Shown piece by piece: positions 23,812 to 36,000 of a stretch of 64,000 nt of DNA (position 1 is the first letter of the stretch; the number at the start of each line of letters is the position of its first letter). This stretch comes from Acanthochlamys bracteata (Eukaryota; Streptophyta; Magnoliopsida; Pandanales; Velloziaceae). The notes under the pieces were generated by a model. It was not told the DNA's origin and ran no database searches. It saw nothing but the letters and a program-made list of their open reading frames with translations. The position numbers and the translations under genes were made by a program. The stretch is from NCBI GenBank assembly GCA_019914995.1, contig CM034132.1:6495524-6559523 (forward strand), in the 5' to 3' direction.

Positions 23812-24463
23812 GTTCCATTCTGCCAAACATGATCAATAAATAACAACAACTTTTGCGGTTCCCATCCTATTGTCAAAAAATTTAAAACAGACTTGGCAAC
23901 TTCTAGTAGGCTACCCCTTCTTCTTTTATTAATAGAAATGAGAGTTATGAGGTTGTTAATTATCTAATCAATCGAGCATCAGACTTCACAAAAAGCAAAT
24001 AGAATAACCTCATGAGTACTATCAAGCTGAACATAGGAGCATGATCATTTACTAGAAGAATCACACAAGTTCTTAAGACAAGTAAGAGAATATATAAAAT
24101 ATGACAAGTCAATGTGAATCCAAGTTTCACTTGAGTTATCAGGTGAAAGGCAACCTAAATTCTTAAAAGTAACACACCTAGATAAAACAAAATTCAAATT
24201 GCAATGCTTGACTAAAATAGGTGCATACTTCATACATAGAAATTGTAGTAAACAAACAACATAACACAAATGTAACATAGTGCATAGAAATTAACAGCAT
24301 AAATGATCATAAATTATTCTCGAAGAAAGCATACAGGCTTTTCTTATCTTGAAAAAGTGGATGCTGACAATTTATCAACATGCAAAAAAGACATAGGAGT
24401 CATCAGTTAGATTGTAGTAGAGTATTATGAACCAAAAATTTATAACGAGCTGCTGTAAGGAAC

Positions 24464-24554
24464 CTTTGAAGAGGGTTATCCCTTGCACGAGTAACATCAA
24501 TCTTGACATTGCTAACCACGACTCATCTTCATGTATTGTCAATCCAGTGGCTTT
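24464..24554 (-). pseudogene. VEN4: VEN4-like exon 15, frameshifted
   Basis: Acceptor CCATTTAG and donor AAAG/GTTCC are good. It opens KATGLTIHED, then the family frame (VVVSNVKIDVTRARDNPLQ) continues one base out of register. The exon is 91 bp where 92 is needed to leave two bases for the next codon, so one base was lost near 24520. Confidence 0.8.
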
Positions 24555-24674
24555 CTAAATGGGCATATAATTTAAAAATATTTATCAGAAGATACACCGA
24601 CAAGTCTTAAACCAATATTAAGCTTAAGCTTACAACTTTAAGCAAGGACATTCCATGAAAGTTTATGGTATAAC

Positions 24675-24755
24675 CTTCGAGCAAACTATATCCTGCGGAG
24701 TTATGTCGTTAAAGTAATCCAACTTATCCTTTGGTACAGCGTATTCGTTGCAGAA
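24675..24755 (-). pseudogene. VEN4: VEN4-like exon 14
   Basis: 81 bp, phase 0 at both ends, acceptor ATGCAG and donor AAG/GTTATA. Encodes FCNEYAVPKDKLDYFN followed by DITPQDIVCSK; a near-perfect family match with no lesion. Confidence 0.88.
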
Positions 24756-24783
24756 CTGCATATGTGTACAGCAAAACGTAATT

Positions 24784-25175
24784 AGAGCAAGTAATGTCTA
24801 TGCTAGAAGTGGAACTCTTCACCTATTATATATAATAGTTGACAACAAAGAAACCTCAAGAATTTTAATGCTTCAAAATTCTAAGAAGACACAGGAAGAT
24901 TAAAGATCAGGTGAAAAAACAGCATCTGATCAGTGTATTATGGAGCGCATATATGAGTACAGCATCAGATATCAGAACAAGTAATGTCCATGCTAGAAAC
25001 ATTTTGGAACTCTTTATCGATCATCACTAAAAAATGCACCACGCAGGCGACTTAATGATCTATAATGGACAGTAAAGGACCTTAAAAAAATTAACGCTTC
25101 AAAATCTTTAATAAGATACGCAAAGACTAAGATCATGTCAGAAAAGCAGCATTTGAGTGTATTAGAAAATACTTA
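24784..25175. repeat. Diverged tandem duplication, about 190 bp unit, in a VEN4-like intron
   Basis: Unit 1 (about 24784-24945) and unit 2 (about 24974-25175) share, in order, CAAGTAATGTC with ATGCTAGAA, GGAACTCTT, GCTTCAAAAT and CAGCAT with GTGTATTA. The copies differ by many substitutions and indels, and the second unit is longer. Confidence 0.7.
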
Positions 25176-25299
25176 GTTTTCAAATAAGGTATTTCTTATT
25201 TAAGCAGCGATAATATGTTCTTGACAATCTTTCTACATGCCTTAATTTAATACTTTAGCTTGGTTTTATTATCTAGCATGAACAGATCACAGGCACTAC

Positions 25300-25401
25300 C
25301 TGATATAATTTTCTCCGGCGTATATGCATGACAATCTCTCTGGAGTCCTTAAGTTCTGGGTCTGGTGCAGTCTCAATGGTTTTCAAAATTGTGTTATCTA
25401 G
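25300..25401 (-). pseudogene. VEN4: VEN4-like exon 13
   Basis: 102 bp, phase 0 at both ends, acceptor CTTACAG and donor CAG/GTAGTG. Encodes LDNTILKTIETAPDPEL to RRRKLYQ, intact. Confidence 0.88.
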
Positions 25402-25507
25402 CTGTAAGGAATAAATAAATAGATAAGACAGAAACAAAGCCTTATCCCATTAGGCGGGGTATACGCAGGGAATATATAAACATAAAATTGAAATGTAAAT
25501 GAAAGAC

Positions 25508-25600
25508 CTTACAATATTCTGAAGGATCAGAAATATGAGCAGAGATGTCCAGGTAATTACTTGCCTTTACTAAAGCATCCACAAGCATAAGCTCCACAGC
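25508..25600 (-). pseudogene. VEN4: VEN4-like exon 12
   Basis: 93 bp, phase 0 at both ends. Encodes AVELMLVDALVKA, then YLDISAHISDPSEYCK. The family usually has Trp where Cys stands near the end (TGG to TGT). Splice sites are canonical. Confidence 0.88.
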
Positions 25601-25683
25601 CTAAAAGATTCATAAACACACACTTAATATTCATGTGTGCATGCTGAATGATCATGGGAAGCAAACAATTCAGAAGTCATGTT

Positions 25684-25850
25684 TGTTAGATGATGTATAA
25701 TTATAAGTATTGTTAGAATAAATTAGTCATTTACTTGTAATACTATATAATGTTGTAAACCCTATCTCAATCAATATAACTCTATTATACCCTCACTTAG
25801 ATCGGCTGCAACGCCGCCGGGCCCTCGTTAGTTTCTTTTATGCTTTCACA
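25684..25850 (+). repeat. 5' LTR of the small LTR element
   Basis: 167 bp. It matches 27442-27622 except for substitutions and a G/C-rich insertion of about a dozen bases near the 3' end of the other copy. Confidence 0.85.
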
Positions 25851-27441
25851 TGGTACCAGAACAGTCGTTCCTGGTTTGCTACTTCCGCTGTCTTCGTTTG
25901 CGCCGTCGTCGTTTGTTCATCTTTGCCAAGTTCTTCCTCGCCTCAGATTTTCGTCTTCTTCATCTTCGTCGTTGCCGTCGCGTCCGATCGCCTCCGTGTC
26001 GCTGCTGTCTTCATCTCCGTCGTCCTCTTCTCCGTTTTCGTCATTGCTGGCCATCAACGACAACATCTGTCTCACTCTCAGATCTGCGCTGTTGATTAGT
26101 TCTTGCTCTATTATTTGTTGCTGCTTGTGGGTTTGTAGGGGATCTAAGGAGCAAGTGAGCACCAATTGAAGTTGTTGAGAAAAGTTAAGAGGTCTGGTTT
26201 GCTCGCCTGTTTGTTGCTTGTTTGGGTTCCGATCTGCTTCATTGTGTTCGGATCTTCTTCCTTACATCCGGATCTCCGATTTGGCTTCTTAGACGCTTCC
26301 GATCTGTCTCCTGCGCCGTCTTTGTTGCCTCCGCTGCGGTTTGTTATCGGATTTTGGTTTCGTTGTCTTGTTGCCTCTCGTCCCCTACCGGATGCTCACG
26401 TCTGCAGAGGTGAAATTGTTCTGCAAATCACTGCCGTCACTCAACAAAAATCAAACAACTTCACTCGTTCCTCATCACCTTATTCGCCAGCTCTGGAGAA
26501 CTTAACAACTCCTCTAGCACCGTCGTCGGTATTCCGCCATCGCCGTGGCGACCTCTTATCTGGTGGTGTTGATCGTATTTGATTTCATTAGTTGTTTTAT
26601 GCCTCGATTGCTGTTGTGTTGTCGGTGTTAGTACTGTTGTGTTATTTCTTGTTGCTTAGTTGAATTTGTTGTTGTTGTCGACGATGGAGGCTTGGTGGGT
26701 ATTTGTTGGTGTTGGTTTCGGTAATCTTGTTGTTGTTTGGCTATGGATGATTGTTGATGGTTGTTATGAGTGTGGCTGCTCTGATTTGTTTGTGGCTGTT
26801 GTGGTTGATGTTGGTGTTGTTGGCGTTGTTGTCATGGTAGTGTGTTGTTTTTATGTTGTTATTTATGTTGTTGTAGTTGATAGTAGTAGTTGCCTGTGGC
26901 TGGTTGGAAGGTGCTTGTAAGGTGTTTGTCGAAATGCCTATTAGAGATGTTGCTTCTTGTAGTTCGGTTTTGGATGGCTGTTTGAGGTGTAGTATATTAG
27001 ATGATGTTTGGAAAGATCATGCAAGGATGTGAAGGACAAATTACTATGGTTTTGAGTGATGCACCAAAAGTGTTCGATGAAATGCCCCTTAGGCTTTTGG
27101 ATTGGAGATGCATTGTCACGTACCTTCCCTTTATCTGTGTTAGGTGTCGTTTGTTTGCTAACTCTGCATTGCTAAATTTGTTGCTACTGCTTGTGGTTCT
27201 TTCTTGTTGCTTTAGAAATTTGGGTTCTTTTGTCCCTAAAGGGGAGTTGTATTTGGTTTCGAAAGGGAATTTAGATTGCATTTGGCTCTAGAAAGAGATT
27301 GTTGGTGATCCTTGGTATGGTTTCTTCTCCTACGATTTTTGTTGAAGCAGCTAGCATCTATTGTGTAATGCAATTTTTAGCAAAGTTTTATACTTTTGTT
27401 TGTAAACTCTCGATGTTAGGCATCGTCCGTTTAAGGAGGGA

Positions 27442-27622
27442 TGTTAGATGATGTATAATTATAAGTATTGTTAGGATAGATTAGTAATTTACTTATAATA
27501 ATATATAATGTTGTAAACCTTATCTCAATCAATACAACTCTATTTTTTACCCTCACATAGATCTGCTGCAACGGGGCAGTCGATCCGGGCCGGCCCTCGT
27601 TAGTTTCTTTTGTGCTTTCACA
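27442..27622 (+). repeat. 3' LTR of the small LTR element
   Basis: 181 bp; carries extra bases GGGCAGTCGATCC relative to the 5' copy. Ends 37 bases from VEN4-like exon 11. Confidence 0.85.
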
Positions 27623-27658
27623 ATGTTAAGAGAGGCAAGATGCAAAACTAAAGAATAC

Positions 27659-27707
27659 CTTCACTTTTGCATGAGTGTAGACAGTGAAGGTCAGCTTGCA
27701 GTAAGAT
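27659..27707 (-). pseudogene. VEN4: VEN4-like exon 11, frameshifted
   Basis: 49 bp where 54 is expected. It opens in the family frame as ILLQADLH and ends in another frame as TVYTHAKVK; a 5-base loss lies between. Acceptor GAACAG and donor AAG/GTATTC are good. Confidence 0.8.
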
Positions 27708-27766
27708 CTGTTCAAATAAATGATCAGTTCATAAACAAACTTCCTTTCAAAATAAACTAAACTTAC

Positions 27767-27832
27767 AAGCTTATATTCTTTAGCAGGGTCGCATATCTCA
27801 TGATCTATAACCCGCATGCCCTCGAAAAAAGC
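27767..27832 (-). pseudogene. VEN4: VEN4-like exon 10, frameshifted
   Basis: 66 bp where 64 (1+3n) fits the exon 9 phase. It reads GMRVIDHEICDPAKEYKL but in a frame two bases off exon 9. Joined to exon 9 as it stands, translation meets a TAG within about ten codons. Donor CTT/GTAAGT is strong. Confidence 0.8.
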
Positions 27833-28531
27833 CTGAGGAAGACAGATAAATGATGAATCTCAGTAGATAATTTACCAAAGGTTACTTTAGTTACTTCAGG
27901 AGTTCTTAGGACAGCAAACTGTAAAATCCTTAAGTAACAATGAATGACCATGCATTTAACTTTTCCTACTGGGTACCGGGAAAAAGAAAAAGACACACCA
28001 GTATAATTAAGGAGTGGGGGCCGCATTTTTGAATTCTTATGAAATACTTCAGCAATATTAAGTCTAGCCCATGTTCAGCAAGTTAACTAACAACCAACAT
28101 AAATAAAGTGTACTAGAGACATGCTCTTGGAATTGGTGTCTCGTACGTATGAACAACACAAGGATAGGAAACTGATAGAGACTCAAAAAGCTAAGTTTGA
28201 TTTGTCATTGAACACGGTGGAGAATAGCTTCAGATTCATAAACCCTGTAATGAATCCTCGAAGCTCAGAAGAAGTCGATGAATTTACCTATTACCCAAAG
28301 AAGGTGAACAACCACACCATCCTAACGAACCTCTAAGTCAAGTTAATACGAATGTAATGACCGACAAACTTGGTGCAGCAAGATGACCTAGTGTTATATA
28401 TTACATAACATCGCAAAAGTTGTACCGATCAGTATTATAGTTGAAACAGAAACCATAGAACACATGGAACAGAAGATCATCCTTAAGACGGAAGCACTAA
28501 AATATAAAAAGCATCACTAAATCATGTGTAC

Positions 28532-28594
28532 ATTCGATAGTGGAAGCTGCATCCAAGGCCACATGCTCGACAATCTCGACTTATATAATCAAAC
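28532..28594 (-). pseudogene. VEN4: VEN4-like exon 9
   Basis: 63 bp. Encodes FDYISRDCRACGLGCSFHYR; the RD Asp corresponds to the last metal ligand of the HD fold. Donor is AT/GTACAC; the family Arg codon at the junction would be AG/G, here AT/G. Confidence 0.83.
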
Positions 28595-28667
28595 CTGTGA
28601 AGAAACAAATCATCAATATGGAAAAAAGGGTATGAAAAATACATTAAGAATTTGCACACTGACTGAC

Positions 28668-28735
28668 TTGTCGACGTCTATTCCATTACGGCCATTGGCT
28701 ACTATGTCATAAAGGAAATGTTTCTCATTCATGCT
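28668..28735 (-). pseudogene. VEN4: VEN4-like exon 8
   Basis: 68 bp, phase 0 in and 2 out. Encodes SMNEKHFLYDIVANGRNG followed by IDVDK, highly conserved. Acceptor TTGCAG and donor AA/GTCAGT are canonical. Confidence 0.88.
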
Positions 28736-28815
28736 CTGCAAGAGATATGTCAACAGTCAGCCTCTGGTCACAAAAGAAATGCTGCATAAAGTGCTATTAA
28801 AGGAATTGAGAAAAC

Positions 28816-28857
28816 ATCCTTTCCTAAAGGATGTTTGGAGCTGGCAACTATCATTTC
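28816..28857 (-). pseudogene. VEN4: VEN4-like exon 7
   Basis: 42 bp encoding EMIVASSKHPLGKD, in frame with exons 6 and 8. The acceptor position reads CTCTGCTG instead of an AG. The nearest AG is 14 bases farther upstream and would shift the frame. Donor GAT/GTTTTC is fine. Confidence 0.72.
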
Positions 28858-29083
28858 CAGCAGAGAGACAACTGTTAATTCTAAGATGTCTTTTACATAT
28901 TTACAGAAATTCTGACATCAAGAAATAATCTGAACTCCTGATAACCAACATCAAAGAGGTAATAATTCAGATAAAGTAATACTCTTATCTCATGTTAAAG
29001 TGCTGCCATCCTGCTTCTTTTCAGATTCTTAGAGTGAGCGACATATTTTAATTAAATCCATGGTATAAGACTCATGTCATATT

Positions 29084-29513
29084 TGTAACCAAAACACAAA
29101 ATAATATGTTTACATATATCACACAAATAGAGGAAGCGAAAAGAATTGCATGAAAAACATTAATCTCCAGTCATATTCAATCATTTAGTCTTTTTCAAGT
29201 TCTTTCAACTTAATGAATTTTTCCAACACTAACAATTCTCTATGATAGTAAATGGGTATCTCTCGTGAATTACTGTGTTGGGGACCCAAATAATGCTATT
29301 TAAGAAGTGAAGTAGTTTCTCCCATAAAAAGCCTCCTCCACAATATGGTAACTACCAAATAACTATATGGAATAACTACCTAATAACTACACATAATGAA
29401 ATAATTACTAGAATATGAAATAGTTATTATAATTCTTACTATTTAATTAATCCAAAATTATGTCACATAAAAGTGAAGACCGTAAAAAATGTGTAACATT
29501 AAAATAATATCCA
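29084..29513 (-). repeat. 3' LTR of the copia element
   Basis: About 430 bp, aligning with 37348-37779 throughout, with scattered differences. It contains GGGGACCCAAAT near 29281. The inner boundary is estimated within a few bases. Confidence 0.82.
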
Positions 29514-29806
29514 AGTGAAGACCACTTGGTATGAACTATTATTTCATCATAATTTTCAAATAGTTTGATATTTCATATGTCTAAACAAAATAATAGAATT
29601 ACATGAATATGGCGGTAATTCTTCTTTCATGTATTACAATGTAATTTTTCTTTCTTTTAATAAACTTATATCTTTATGAATAAACTTTAGATGTTTATTC
29701 TAGGTACTCAAAATATTTGTCATTCTCAACATAAATGTATACGAACAGAAATGAGAAAATAAATTTAATATAGAGTTTCAATACATAGAAATTGCTAGCA
29801 TATAAC

Positions 29807-30411
29807 TCAAATAATAAGTGACAAATTAAGACTAACTCCTATTTTTATTACACGATCCTTAAACAACTTTGGTGGCATGCCTTTTGTCAAAAGATTTATA
29901 ATTATCAACTCAGCACGAATGTGCTCAATCAGCATTTCATTTGTTTTTATGTGATTTTTAATTGCTAAGTACTTAATATCGATGTGTTTATTTTGGCTTT
30001 CAATTTTGTTATTCTTAACAAAGAACATAGTATCTGAATTGTCACAATACACCTTCAATGGTTTAAAGATAGACTCAACAACTCAAAGCACAAAAATAAA
30101 ACTCTTTAGCCACATACCCTGTAATGTCGCCTCGAAATAACAAACAAATTCAGTTTTCATAATAGAAATAGCAATTAAAAATTGTTTCGTACTTCTCCAA
30201 CATATAGCTCCTTCAGCAAGCATGAAGATATATTTAGATGTTGACTTTCAAGAATCAACACAACCAGCAAAATCTGAATCTGAATATCCAGCAACTTTTA
30301 AAATATCGGATCATCTATATGTAAACATATAATTCTTAATTCCTTGAAGGAACCTCATTATATTCTTTACAGCCTTCCAATGATCTAACCCTGTATTACT
30401 TTGATATCTTC
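29807..30411 (-). pseudogene. Copia pol, RNase H part
   Basis: On the minus strand: RYQSNTGLDHWKAVKNI, then LKVAGYSDSDFAG, then KVYCDNSDTMFFVKNN, then HIRAELI and LLTKGMP. This is the standard copia RNase H order down to its end. At least two in-frame stops are visible, before SDILKVAG and after GCVDS. The upstream half of pol lies beyond the solo LTR. Confidence 0.85.
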
Positions 30412-30416
30412 CTAAC

Positions 30417-33094
30417 TGTAATAGCTTGATTTATGGTGGGTAAACTAAGCTATACTTAGGGATAGAGGCCCTAATATGTAATGTTTTTTCTTCTTCTTTT
30501 GTTTTCTTCTCCTTACCCTATTTTTCTCCTTCTTCCTCCCTGATGCCTCCCTCGTCTCCCTCCCGGCGTGCGATCAGCCCCGTCCGACGCCCATTTTTAT
30601 TCTTTTTTTCTTCGGTGATCCTCTCCGAATCCTTCTCTTGCTCTCCTTACTTCAATTTTGTAGGATTGTGATTTCTTTCACAGCCGAGCAAAACTCTAGC
30701 TTGCCGTCCGTCGATTCACAGACGTTTCTTTGTCACCGACTTGCTAGAATCCTTTCCCTCGACTGTATGAGCTTTCTCCTCCTTCTCAGTAAATTTCGTC
30801 TTCGGTGTGTAAATGCTCGTAGGATTCAATTGACGTTCAATCGGTCGATGTTGGCCACCGGAGGCTAGTTTGGCTTTGCCGTTTCTTCTGTTGAGCCTTA
30901 CTATTCTTGAGGAATCTTCTGCCATTGATTTTCCCTCTGGCCAAAACCCGAGCCGACGGGCTCCACGGCCGAGGTAAGTGTATGGTCTTTTGTACTCGTT
31001 TTGAACCCTTTAACTTATTATCGAATTAGCATTAACCCATTCTATCTTAGGTTATCTGTTGATCGAGAATCGACTAAGTACGTCGATGAGATGCGACGTC
31101 GATTGGATTCGGGTCGCCTATGATCCAGTAAGCTTTTCAGTCTGCTAGCTTTAGCATTTGTTAAATAGTTAAGGCTTATGGTTGGTTTCCGTTTATTCTG
31201 AGTATGTATTAAATCTTATTTGATTATGCATTAGGATTGAGAGTGAGTTAAACCTAGTGTGCTACTTGGTGATAGCTTATGGATTTAGATGATTGCGTGG
31301 ACCTCAAGAAAGGGTTACCGTGCCTTTCTTTTACTAGTGATATCGTTAGGCCATTTGGCGCAGATGCATACCTTGCCACTTTCTATGTATTGATTAAATT
31401 ATTTCTCATGTTGTATTATGTGTGTTGTGTGAATCATACTTGTAAAGGATCCATAATGAACTAACCTAGAAAGCATGTCGCATTTAATGGCTTAGTTCGT
31501 TAAAGAATCAATGATAGGAACTTCTAGTCATGCTTTAGGAGTTTTGCATGTAATGCATAATTTTAGTTGTAAATTATGCTTGTATAACATCATATGTATA
31601 ATTATTATAGCATGCTAGCATTTCATGAACCTAGGTGGCTTGATTATAGAATATGTTTGACGTACACATTACTGCTTATATTTCAAACATACATATAGCA
31701 TTCGAATGCATTGGGCATATCATATTCACTGTGTGAAAGCCTATCATATTGCATCTATTTGTTAAGTATTGCATTGGTATTGGACAATGCAGAACCTGAC
31801 AAGTATTGCCCTAACCCATATTATGGATACTTGTATGTACGTTAGCTCTCAGGGCATACTGGGCAGCGAGATATATAGATAGACAGTGGGTCCCAAGACA
31901 TATTAGGCACCTAGTTATGAGATGTGGATTATCGGTGGATCTCGAGACATACTGGGTATCGAGCTACGAGATATGAAAAGCCGGTGGGTCCTAGAGCATA
32001 CTGGGCACTAAGCTTGTTTGCCTTTGGTATATATAAAGGTATTATATATATATGCTTGTTTGATATGTATACTGACGTGATGCGAGTTGGAGATGTGATC
32101 TCACTCGATCACTTAAGCTATATTGCCGCTTCTGATGCATTGCATGCATTATTATCATATGCTTGCTGGTGGATATATTATGTATATGTATTATGACCTT
32201 GAAATGAGTGCATGGGTATGTTGACATACATAAAGATGCATATGACCTTGAAAATAGTATATAGTCGATTTTCTGGCATAATATGTCAACATCCATTGAG
32301 TCATTAACTGCATGTGCATAAGTATGTAACACAAGAATAGAGAATCTGCATACCATAATAACTTCATAAAAGGAATGGATTACTGTGTGTTGCATCTCAT
32401 TCTTATCGTATCCTCTCTACTGAGGGCTGAGCCGGTATGGAACGATTTAGGACTTAGTAGGGATGATCTTGATCAGTCCTTGCATTTCTGTACATGTAGA
32501 AATATAGAAATCAAATACTAGAAAATGTATTAGAAAACTTAAAACGATGTATCTGGTTTTCACCTCACTGAGACTAGGCTCACCTTCTTTCTTTTCTTTG
32601 TCCTCTCCCAGTCTTTGAAGGATTTTATTTAAATTTAGTGGACTCCGTAGCCGTGGATAGAAGACACGTCATGGGTATGTTAGTCGTTTCATTCTTCATT
32701 AGTTGGCTCTGTAACACTCGAGGGACTGTTTTGTTCTTATTTTATGTTGTAAATTATCGGCTTGGCGCCCGATTGTTTATTTATTTGTTTTCTTTTTCTT
32801 TGTTGAGATTTATTACCGCAGATAGTAGCTGTATAAATTGTTAAGTTTTCTCTGTGTTTTTATTTTGTCTTGGTGTAGTTTATAAGAACTTGTGGTATGG
32901 TGATTTTAATTTATTTCAATTAGGTTTTCTCTTGATTTTTTGAAGAAGGTTCTGCCGAAATTTGCTTGAGAACTTTTACACGTATTGTTTTGTTAGTCAA
33001 TTCTTGTAGGCTTATTGGGCTAGACTTTGCTTGAGCTTTGCTTGAGTTTGGTTTAATCCAATGCCGGTCATGACTCTTGGATTGGGTCGTGGCA
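30417..33094 (+). mobile_element. Solo LTR of a Tekay-like element
   Basis: 2678 bp, flanked by an exact 5 bp duplication CTAAC (30412-30416 and 33095-33099). Its left end TGTAATAGC and right end GGGTCGTGGCA are the reverse complements of the termini of the LTRs at 51672-54298 and 58200-60781, so it lies in the opposite orientation. It shares with them CACCTCACTGAGACT (near 32562) and a minisatellite (about 31840-32010). No internal sequence is present: the expected product of recombination between two LTRs. The open frames inside (30638-30868, 31924-32196, 32042-32395) are not genes. Confidence 0.88.
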
Positions 33095-33099
33095 CTAAC

Positions 33100-36000
33100 A
33101 ATCCAACTGCAAATGCAATGTAAGATCTTGTACATACTTGAAGTATACATTAGGCTTCCAACAGCTGAAGCATATAGAATGTTTTTCATTTACTCCCTTT
33201 CAAGTTCAATTTTAGAACATTGATTCAAATTGAACCTATCGCCTTTAATTACAACATTAGGTGAACAATTTTTCATCCGAAATTTTTCGAAAACTTTGTT
33301 AATATAGGCTTCTTTATATAATCCAAGATTCTTTGAGATCTATCTCTATAGATCTTTATGCCAATAAAATAAACTACCTCACCCATATCTTTCATATCAA
33401 AATGTTTCGAGAGAAATTATTTTACATCATGCAATAATCCCATATCATTAGTTACAAGCAAAATATCATCAACATATAAAACCAAAAAAATAATTTTACT
33501 CCCACTAACTTTGTGATATATACATTGGTCCATACGCTCTCAACAAAACCAAATGAAAAAATAATATTATGGAACTTTAAATACCACTGATGGGAGGCTT
33601 GATTTAATCTATAAATGGATTTGCGAAGTTTGCAAACCAAGTGCTCACCTTTATTGGAAACAAATCTTTCAGGTTATTACATATAAACCTCTTACTCTAA
33701 ATCTCCGTTGAGGAATACAATTTTCACATTCATTTGATATGGAAGGAATACTTTTTAGAAACATGAGAGAACGTCTCTCGATAATCAATTTCTTTCTTCT
33801 GCGTGAACCCTTTGGCAACAAGTCTGGCCTTATATCTCTCAATTTTGCCTAACGAATTTTTATTGATTTTAAATATCCTTTTGTAACCAATAGTCTTTAC
33901 CATATTAGGCAACTCAATAAGATCTCATTTTCATAGCATCATACCACATTTATATTTATCACTTTCTATTGCTTATGAAAACGTCTTAGTCATTCTCGGT
34001 ACTAATATTGTAGTCAGATTCATATAAATGTACAACATAATTAGCAAAAATTGCTGATTTTCTAACTCTAGTAGATCTTCTTAATGTTGTATCAATAAGC
34101 TCTTGTGAAAATTGCTGCAAAACTGAATGCCCCTCTTGGGGAGATTGTCTATTAAGATTTTCTAACACATTTTTAATAACATGTGGAACTTGACTGATTG
34201 ACTCTTCAGTATCCATTCTATTTAAATGAACGATCAATCTCGTACTTGATTTGGGAGTTGTATCCGAAACATGATCTTTCTCCAAAACTAAATTTTATAT
34301 TGATCAATCCCACTAACCACATCATTTTTAATAAATTTAGCATTTTTTGATTCAACAATTCCAATGGTATGGTATGGATAATAAAACTTATAACCTTTGA
34401 AAATTTCAGTTTATCCAATAAACTAACCACGATAGTCCTTGGATATAACTTTTTTTCTTGTGGATGATAAACTTTAATTTCAGTTGGGCAACCCCAAATG
34501 CATACATGTCTTAAACTTGATTTCCAATCTTTCCATAATTCAAAAGGCATTTTGGAAAATACCTTAGTTGAAACTCTGTGTAATATATACGTTGCTATTT
34601 TAATAGATTTTCTCCACTATGAAGAATGAAGGTTGGTGTTGCTAAGCATACTCCTCACTATTTCCATTAATGTTCGATTTCTTCTTTCTGCTACACCAAT
34701 CAGTGATGGTGAGTCAAGTATAGTGTATTGAGCTATATAATACTTTACTCTTGAAAAAATTCAGCAAATAGAAGAAGTACCTGTAAATCTATCATAAAAT
34801 CACCACATTTAGTAGATTTCACGATTTTAATTTATTTGTTACATTGTTTCTCTACTTCTGTCTTATAAATTTTAAAAGCATCAAACGCTTCGTTCTTATT
34901 ATAAAGTAAGTAAGATACATAAATCTTGAATAATCATCAATAAAAGTAATGAAATATTTCTGACCATTAGAGCACATATCAGGGCAGGAAATATCTGTGT
35001 ATGATTTCTAAAATTTCAGAACTCTTCTTAACACCTTTCTTTTTTTTGTTAGTCTGGTTTTCTTTAATGCAGTCTACACAAGTATCAAAATTCGTAAAGT
35101 CAAGAGTTTTGAGTACTCCATCGTTTACTAACCTTTTAATTCTCTCAATAAAGATATATCACCCTAAACTCTAAACCCTTATCTCCGATGCCATAATATG
35201 GAAGATTTCACATTTATAACACAACGCTTAATACCAGTATTATCGTGTGAAGCCATCAAACTATAAGGAACATTATCACTTCAATGAATCTTGAAGAAAC
35301 CATCATTCATTGTACCATTTTCAACAACATTTGAATCATTTACTAAATTAAAAAATGTTTCATTAAAGTTGAAGGAAAAATCCAAAGGTACAAGTCTTGA
35401 AATAGAAATTTCAATTTTTAGAAAAATTTGAAATATAAAAGGTTCTTTCTAAATCCAAAATAAAACCAGTTTCCTAAAACTAGCCTATATGTTCCTACAA
35501 TTTTCACATGTGAAGACATCCGATTTTCATAATAGATGCTAAATTCACTTTTTGTCGGTTTTTTTTTATTTAAAATATCGGCATGGTAGTAGAAATATGA
35601 ATTGTAGAACCAAATCAATCCACCAAGTGTTATGAAAAATATAAACCATATTAGATTCATATCACACATAAGATATGAGATTACTTTTTTTTCAAAGTAA
35701 ACCTTTTTTTTAGTGCAATTCTTTCTTATGTGTCCCTTCCTTTTTAAAAAACACCTAGATTCTTTTCCAACAACATGGAAGAAACCATTCGACTTGACTG
35801 TTGCATTCGATTTTGTCCTTCCCTTTATTATTGAAGGTTTGCTTTTTGTCTCCTATTAAAAGATGTGCACTTTCATTTATTTCCTTAATCAATCTTTCTT
35901 TCTCTTGAACAAACATGATCAAAATCTCATTAATTGACCATTTATCTATGTGTGTTATAGAAAAATTTAAAAATATTATACTGAGATGAAAGAGAGTTTA

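Larger units (their letters stand above)
25684..27622 (+). mobile_element. Small non-autonomous LTR retrotransposon (TRIM/LARD-like)
   Basis: Terminal direct repeats at 25684-25850 and 27442-27622 start TGTTAGATGATG and end CTTTCACA. A primer site TGGTACCAGAACAG follows the first repeat at 25851, and TTTAAGGAGGGA precedes the second. The target duplication ATGTT is exact (25679-25683 and 27623-27627). The 1.6 kb interior has no gag or pol motif; its second half is strongly T/G-rich (GTTGTTG runs near 26600-26890). The element lies in the intron between VEN4-like exons 11 and 12. Confidence 0.85.

Noticed and set aside
25917..26165. Minus-strand frame encoding a highly acidic Asp/Glu-rich protein
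   Set aside because: It is the reverse reading of a TCT/TCG-rich stretch inside the non-autonomous LTR element; no homology or gene structure supports it.
32042..32395. Minus-strand frame of 117 codons
   Set aside because: It lies within the solo LTR, and a similar sequence exists in other LTRs of the family as non-coding DNA.
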